A DNA stretch of 64,000 nucleotides from Climacium dendroides. Lineage: Eukaryota; Streptophyta; Bryopsida; Hypnales; Climaciaceae. How positions within the stretch are numbered: position 1 is the first letter of the stretch; each line of letters begins with the position of its first letter. Where the stretch lies: the NCBI GenBank assembly GCA_950106755.1, contig OX467087.1, positions 16,062,047 through 16,126,046 on the forward strand. The letters are read 5' to 3'. The position numbers and the translations under genes were made by a program. The notes below the pieces were generated by a model, which was given only the letters and a program-made list of their open reading frames with translations, searched no databases and was not told the origin of the DNA. Below are positions 61,290 through 64,000 of this stretch, one piece after another.

Positions 61290-62630
61290 TACTGTAATTA
61301 TCAATGCCTTTGATTGCAACCAACTTAGAAACAACTTCTTTCATGGTTGGCCTCTTGTGTCAATGGTTTGCTAAACATTTGGATGCTAAATTTTTTCTGT
61401 TCAATGCATTTCAACTAGGATTCCATTTGATTCACTTGAATCTTCATCAAACAACCCTGTATCTACAATAGCATCTACATTGTTCATTTGTATAAATGAT
61501 ATAGCCATGGATTTCAAATTCACATCTTCTTTTCTTCTTTTTAAGTCAACATGATTCCAAGATGTTACAAGTTCCAACAATACCATGCCAAATCTATATA
61601 CATCATTCTTGTCAATCAAATGGAAGGTTTGGAAATATTCAGGGTCTAAATACCCTAGAGTGCCTTACACACCAATTGAAATGGGGGTTGCATCAACCTT
61701 CAATAGCCTTGATATGCCAAAATTAGCAACCTTGACATTGAACTTATCATCCAACAGTATGTTGGAGGTCTTCACATTACGATGATAGATTGGCAGATTG
61801 GCAATAAAATGCAAATACCTAAAATGATGAATACCACCAATAAGGTACAAAACAACAAGTAATTTGGTATAAATATCAAAATCATGTCAATGAACTTAGA
61901 TTTCATTGTTATTCTAGAAACCAAATTGCATTTTAAATACAATGAATACCTCTTTGAATTATGTAAATCAACATCAACTTCTAAAAGGTAATATATTTCT
62001 ATGATAGACCCAAAGCATTCTAGCTTTTATACTAGCTAAAATCAATTAATATTGCATACATTAATCCTTGAGCACCTAATGTAGAATTAGGAAATTGCCA
62101 CCAATCAAGACCACCTTCCATTCAAATTTGTCTCACAAGTGGTGAAATGACATCCACAACCCTATCATGTAATATGCTTTACTTATGAAATCAAATCTTG
62201 AGTTTGGTTCAAACCTCAAGGCTTCCATAGTGTCAATGGCAATTTGCAATCTTTTGGCCCAAGACAATGGCATCCCTGGTCATTCTTCTTGCAATTGTTG
62301 AAAGACGTCTCTATCAAGCACATATTCATATACAAGCATAGGAACCTCCACTTCTTAGCAACACCCATGCAATCACATCAAATTGCAGTGATTCACTTGC
62401 AAAAAGACCAACACTTCATTCATATATTGCTTGGACCCCTTCTCGTCTTTTTGATTGCTAGTATCCCTTTGTACTCTATGCCAAATTTCCCTGATCCTAA
62501 ATTAAAACCATCTCAATAGTTTTTTTGTTGCTATCTCAAGCTCCTTCAAGGTATACAATGTCGTCGCTTGGGTTTTGTATTCTTTCATTTTCTTAATTGA
62601 TATTCAATTGTTGGGTGATGTGTGTTGTTG
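61290..62630 (-). pseudogene. Receptor-like protein kinase pseudogene (WAK/LRK10L-type kinase domain)
   Basis: In transcript direction, pieces of a plant receptor-kinase catalytic domain follow in order. VEVPMLVYEYV (about 62330) and MPLSWAKRLQIAIDT (about 62260) come first. Then come [20 protein letters not shown] and [17 protein letters not shown] (61850-61665), [18 protein letters not shown] (about 61610-61560), [14 protein letters not shown] and finally RPTMKEVVSKLVAIKGI (about 61350-61300). The catalytic Asp of HRD is Asn (codon 61778-61776) and the Asp of DFG is Asn (61724-61722). Stop codons and gaps break the frame and the glycine loop and ectodomain are missing. It is a dead fragment. 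Confidence 0.8.
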
Positions 62631-63633
62631 TCATGCTTGAATTGGATCGAAGATTTGAATTATACCAACATATCATGCACCCCAAAAGAAATAGCATTGC
62701 AATTACACTCCCAAGTAAAATACTTGCAAATGCTCACACATCGAATTTATGAGTATCCAACATTCAATTTGTTCAATGGTGATGAAATTAAGAATGGCAG
62801 AGACAGGATCTTCAATGCCTCTAAAAAAGCAGCTACAGCTCAAAATCCATCTTTTTCATATTAAGCATAACCTTCAGATCCTCAACAGTAATGGTAAATG
62901 CTGATCCAAGTCGCAGCAGCAAGTAGCAAACGGTGCAAGCATCCCGGCACAACTGTGTGCAATTGCTACAACTACTGCACTAACGAAAAACCTTACAAGA
63001 AGCGCATTTTCAACCAAACATTTTTTGTGCAAAATTGGTCCAAGCACTGAAAAAACATGAAAATGGGTTTCCGAATGTGGTTTGGAGATGGTGAAGATAC
63101 TCTTACTGCCAGCAAACTGAACCATGTTCAGACCCACTGGGAGAGGATCGGATCATCGATAAGGTCGCAGGCAGGAGCTGAAATTCTTGTCCGCAGAAGT
63201 GCGCAAATCCGTCGAACAAAGCCACAGATCCCCACTTGGATCCAACACCCCCGAACCACTGTTATTACAAGTACTGCTGAAATTGGCCCCAAGAAATTTG
63301 TGACATTGAGAGTTGGGAATTTGGTTGGGGCAATCCAGATTGAAGCAGGGTCGATGTATTTGTGATTTTCAGACCGCCGAACCTGTTTGCGTCAAAGGGT
63401 CGATCGGCAGGTAGCGTCGCTCACATTTTTGGTTCCAATTGAAGACTTTGATTCCAGTAATCTGTGTATACCCACAACCTCGTACTGATCCCGGAACAGT
63501 AAGCTGTTCCCAGTGAAGCTGAGGAATAAAACCTGATTCAAGCAAATAAACTCAAATTCGGGGTAACCTGTACGTGTACCCATATATGAAGTCGGCCTGT
63601 AGTGCAAAAGGATACCGGACCTCCACTCCAGCA
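62631..63633. other. Intergenic DNA with unassigned frames
   Basis: The sequence from 62870 is more balanced in composition. A 102-codon plus frame (63057-63365) and opposing minus frames show no domain or signal I recognise. It may be flank of a gene beyond the window. Confidence 0.35.
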
Positions 63634-63759
63634 TTACTTAGACCACCACACGTCCTCGCCTGGCAATATCCAGAGACGCTTGCCCCGTGTCATAAGCTTA
63701 TGTATCAAGGCACTTAGCATGGCCAATGCACAAGCAATCTTCAGACTAAGCGCAGCCAT
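63634..63759 (-). CDS. Short ORF with signal-peptide-like start (possible gene fragment)
   Basis: From the ATG at 63759-63757 (context GCCATGG) the peptide begins MAALSLKIACALAMLSALI, a typical secretory signal. It recalls the start of moss lipid-transfer proteins, but it stops after 41 codons with no cysteine-motif domain following. It could be a first exon, a truncated copy or chance. No mature domain was found up to the window edge or downstream. Confidence 0.2.
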   Translation of the reverse strand: MAALSLKIACALAMLSALIHKLMTRGKRLWILPGEDVWWSK

Positions 63760-64000
63760 GGCGAATTTTCTTAAACTCACTCTGTCCCGGCACAGCAATA
63801 AGGAATATATATTCCAGACAAAGAAAACCAGCACTTCAAAAGCTCCACTCCTAACCTTCGACGCAAGTTTCCTTCACTCTATAATGATCGACATCCACGC
63901 ACGCCATTTTCAGACCGCCTGCTCTGAATTGTAAAAGTGACATCTAGGATAGGTATAGTTTTCAAGAATCTCAGACTTTTATAGATTTAATAAATCTTTG

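Overview
This is nuclear DNA of a land plant, most likely a bryophyte of moss type. I infer the lineage from the style of the PAL protein, the intronless PAL gene, the plant receptor-kinase fragment, the plant telo-box motifs (AAACCCTA) near promoters and the U2-type GT-AG introns. I cannot name the species from the sequence. Three large conserved genes and one small split gene sit in about 40 kb of AT-rich, decayed transposable-element and repeat DNA.

Layout. 1-8 kb: an inverted-repeat hairpin, then a plus-strand 11-exon gene (2058-7879) for a PXA-PX-Nexin_C sorting-nexin-like membrane protein of 1171 residues. 8-28 kb: repeats with three recognisable transposon remnants. These are a Rep-like HUH endonuclease pseudogene (12.3-13.8 kb, minus), a 0.9-kb element with TTAA/CCCC ends (16.2-17.1 kb) with a truncated relative at 24.3 kb, and a PIF/Harbinger transposase pseudogene (18.5-19.5 kb, plus). 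28.2-30.4 kb: an intact, intronless, GC-rich phenylalanine ammonia-lyase gene on the minus strand. 31.5-34 kb: another TTAA element and AT-rich DNA. 35.2-36.5 kb: a small three-exon minus-strand gene of unknown function (122 residues), assembled here from splice sites, with telo-box motifs upstream. 37.8-42.4 kb: short arrays of a roughly 240-bp repeat interrupted by two abutting TTAA elements. 42.7-57 kb: a 27-exon minus-strand symplekin gene (1284 residues; every exon phase closes). 57-64 kb: AT-rich DNA, one more TTAA element, a receptor-kinase pseudogene and a signal-peptide-like fragment.

The genes do not form a pathway. PAL is the entry enzyme of phenylpropanoid metabolism, symplekin is the scaffold of mRNA 3'-end processing, and the PX protein acts in endosome/ER membrane traffic. 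The most unusual content is in the repeats: TTAA-bounded elements whose ends resemble piggyBac, including a nested insertion whose right flank matches a TTAA in the host repeat, and a decayed ORF with the HLQ and YxxK motifs of Rep/HUH endonucleases. All coordinates, splice sites and translations were read by eye. Family assignments rest on remembered family motifs, not on searches.
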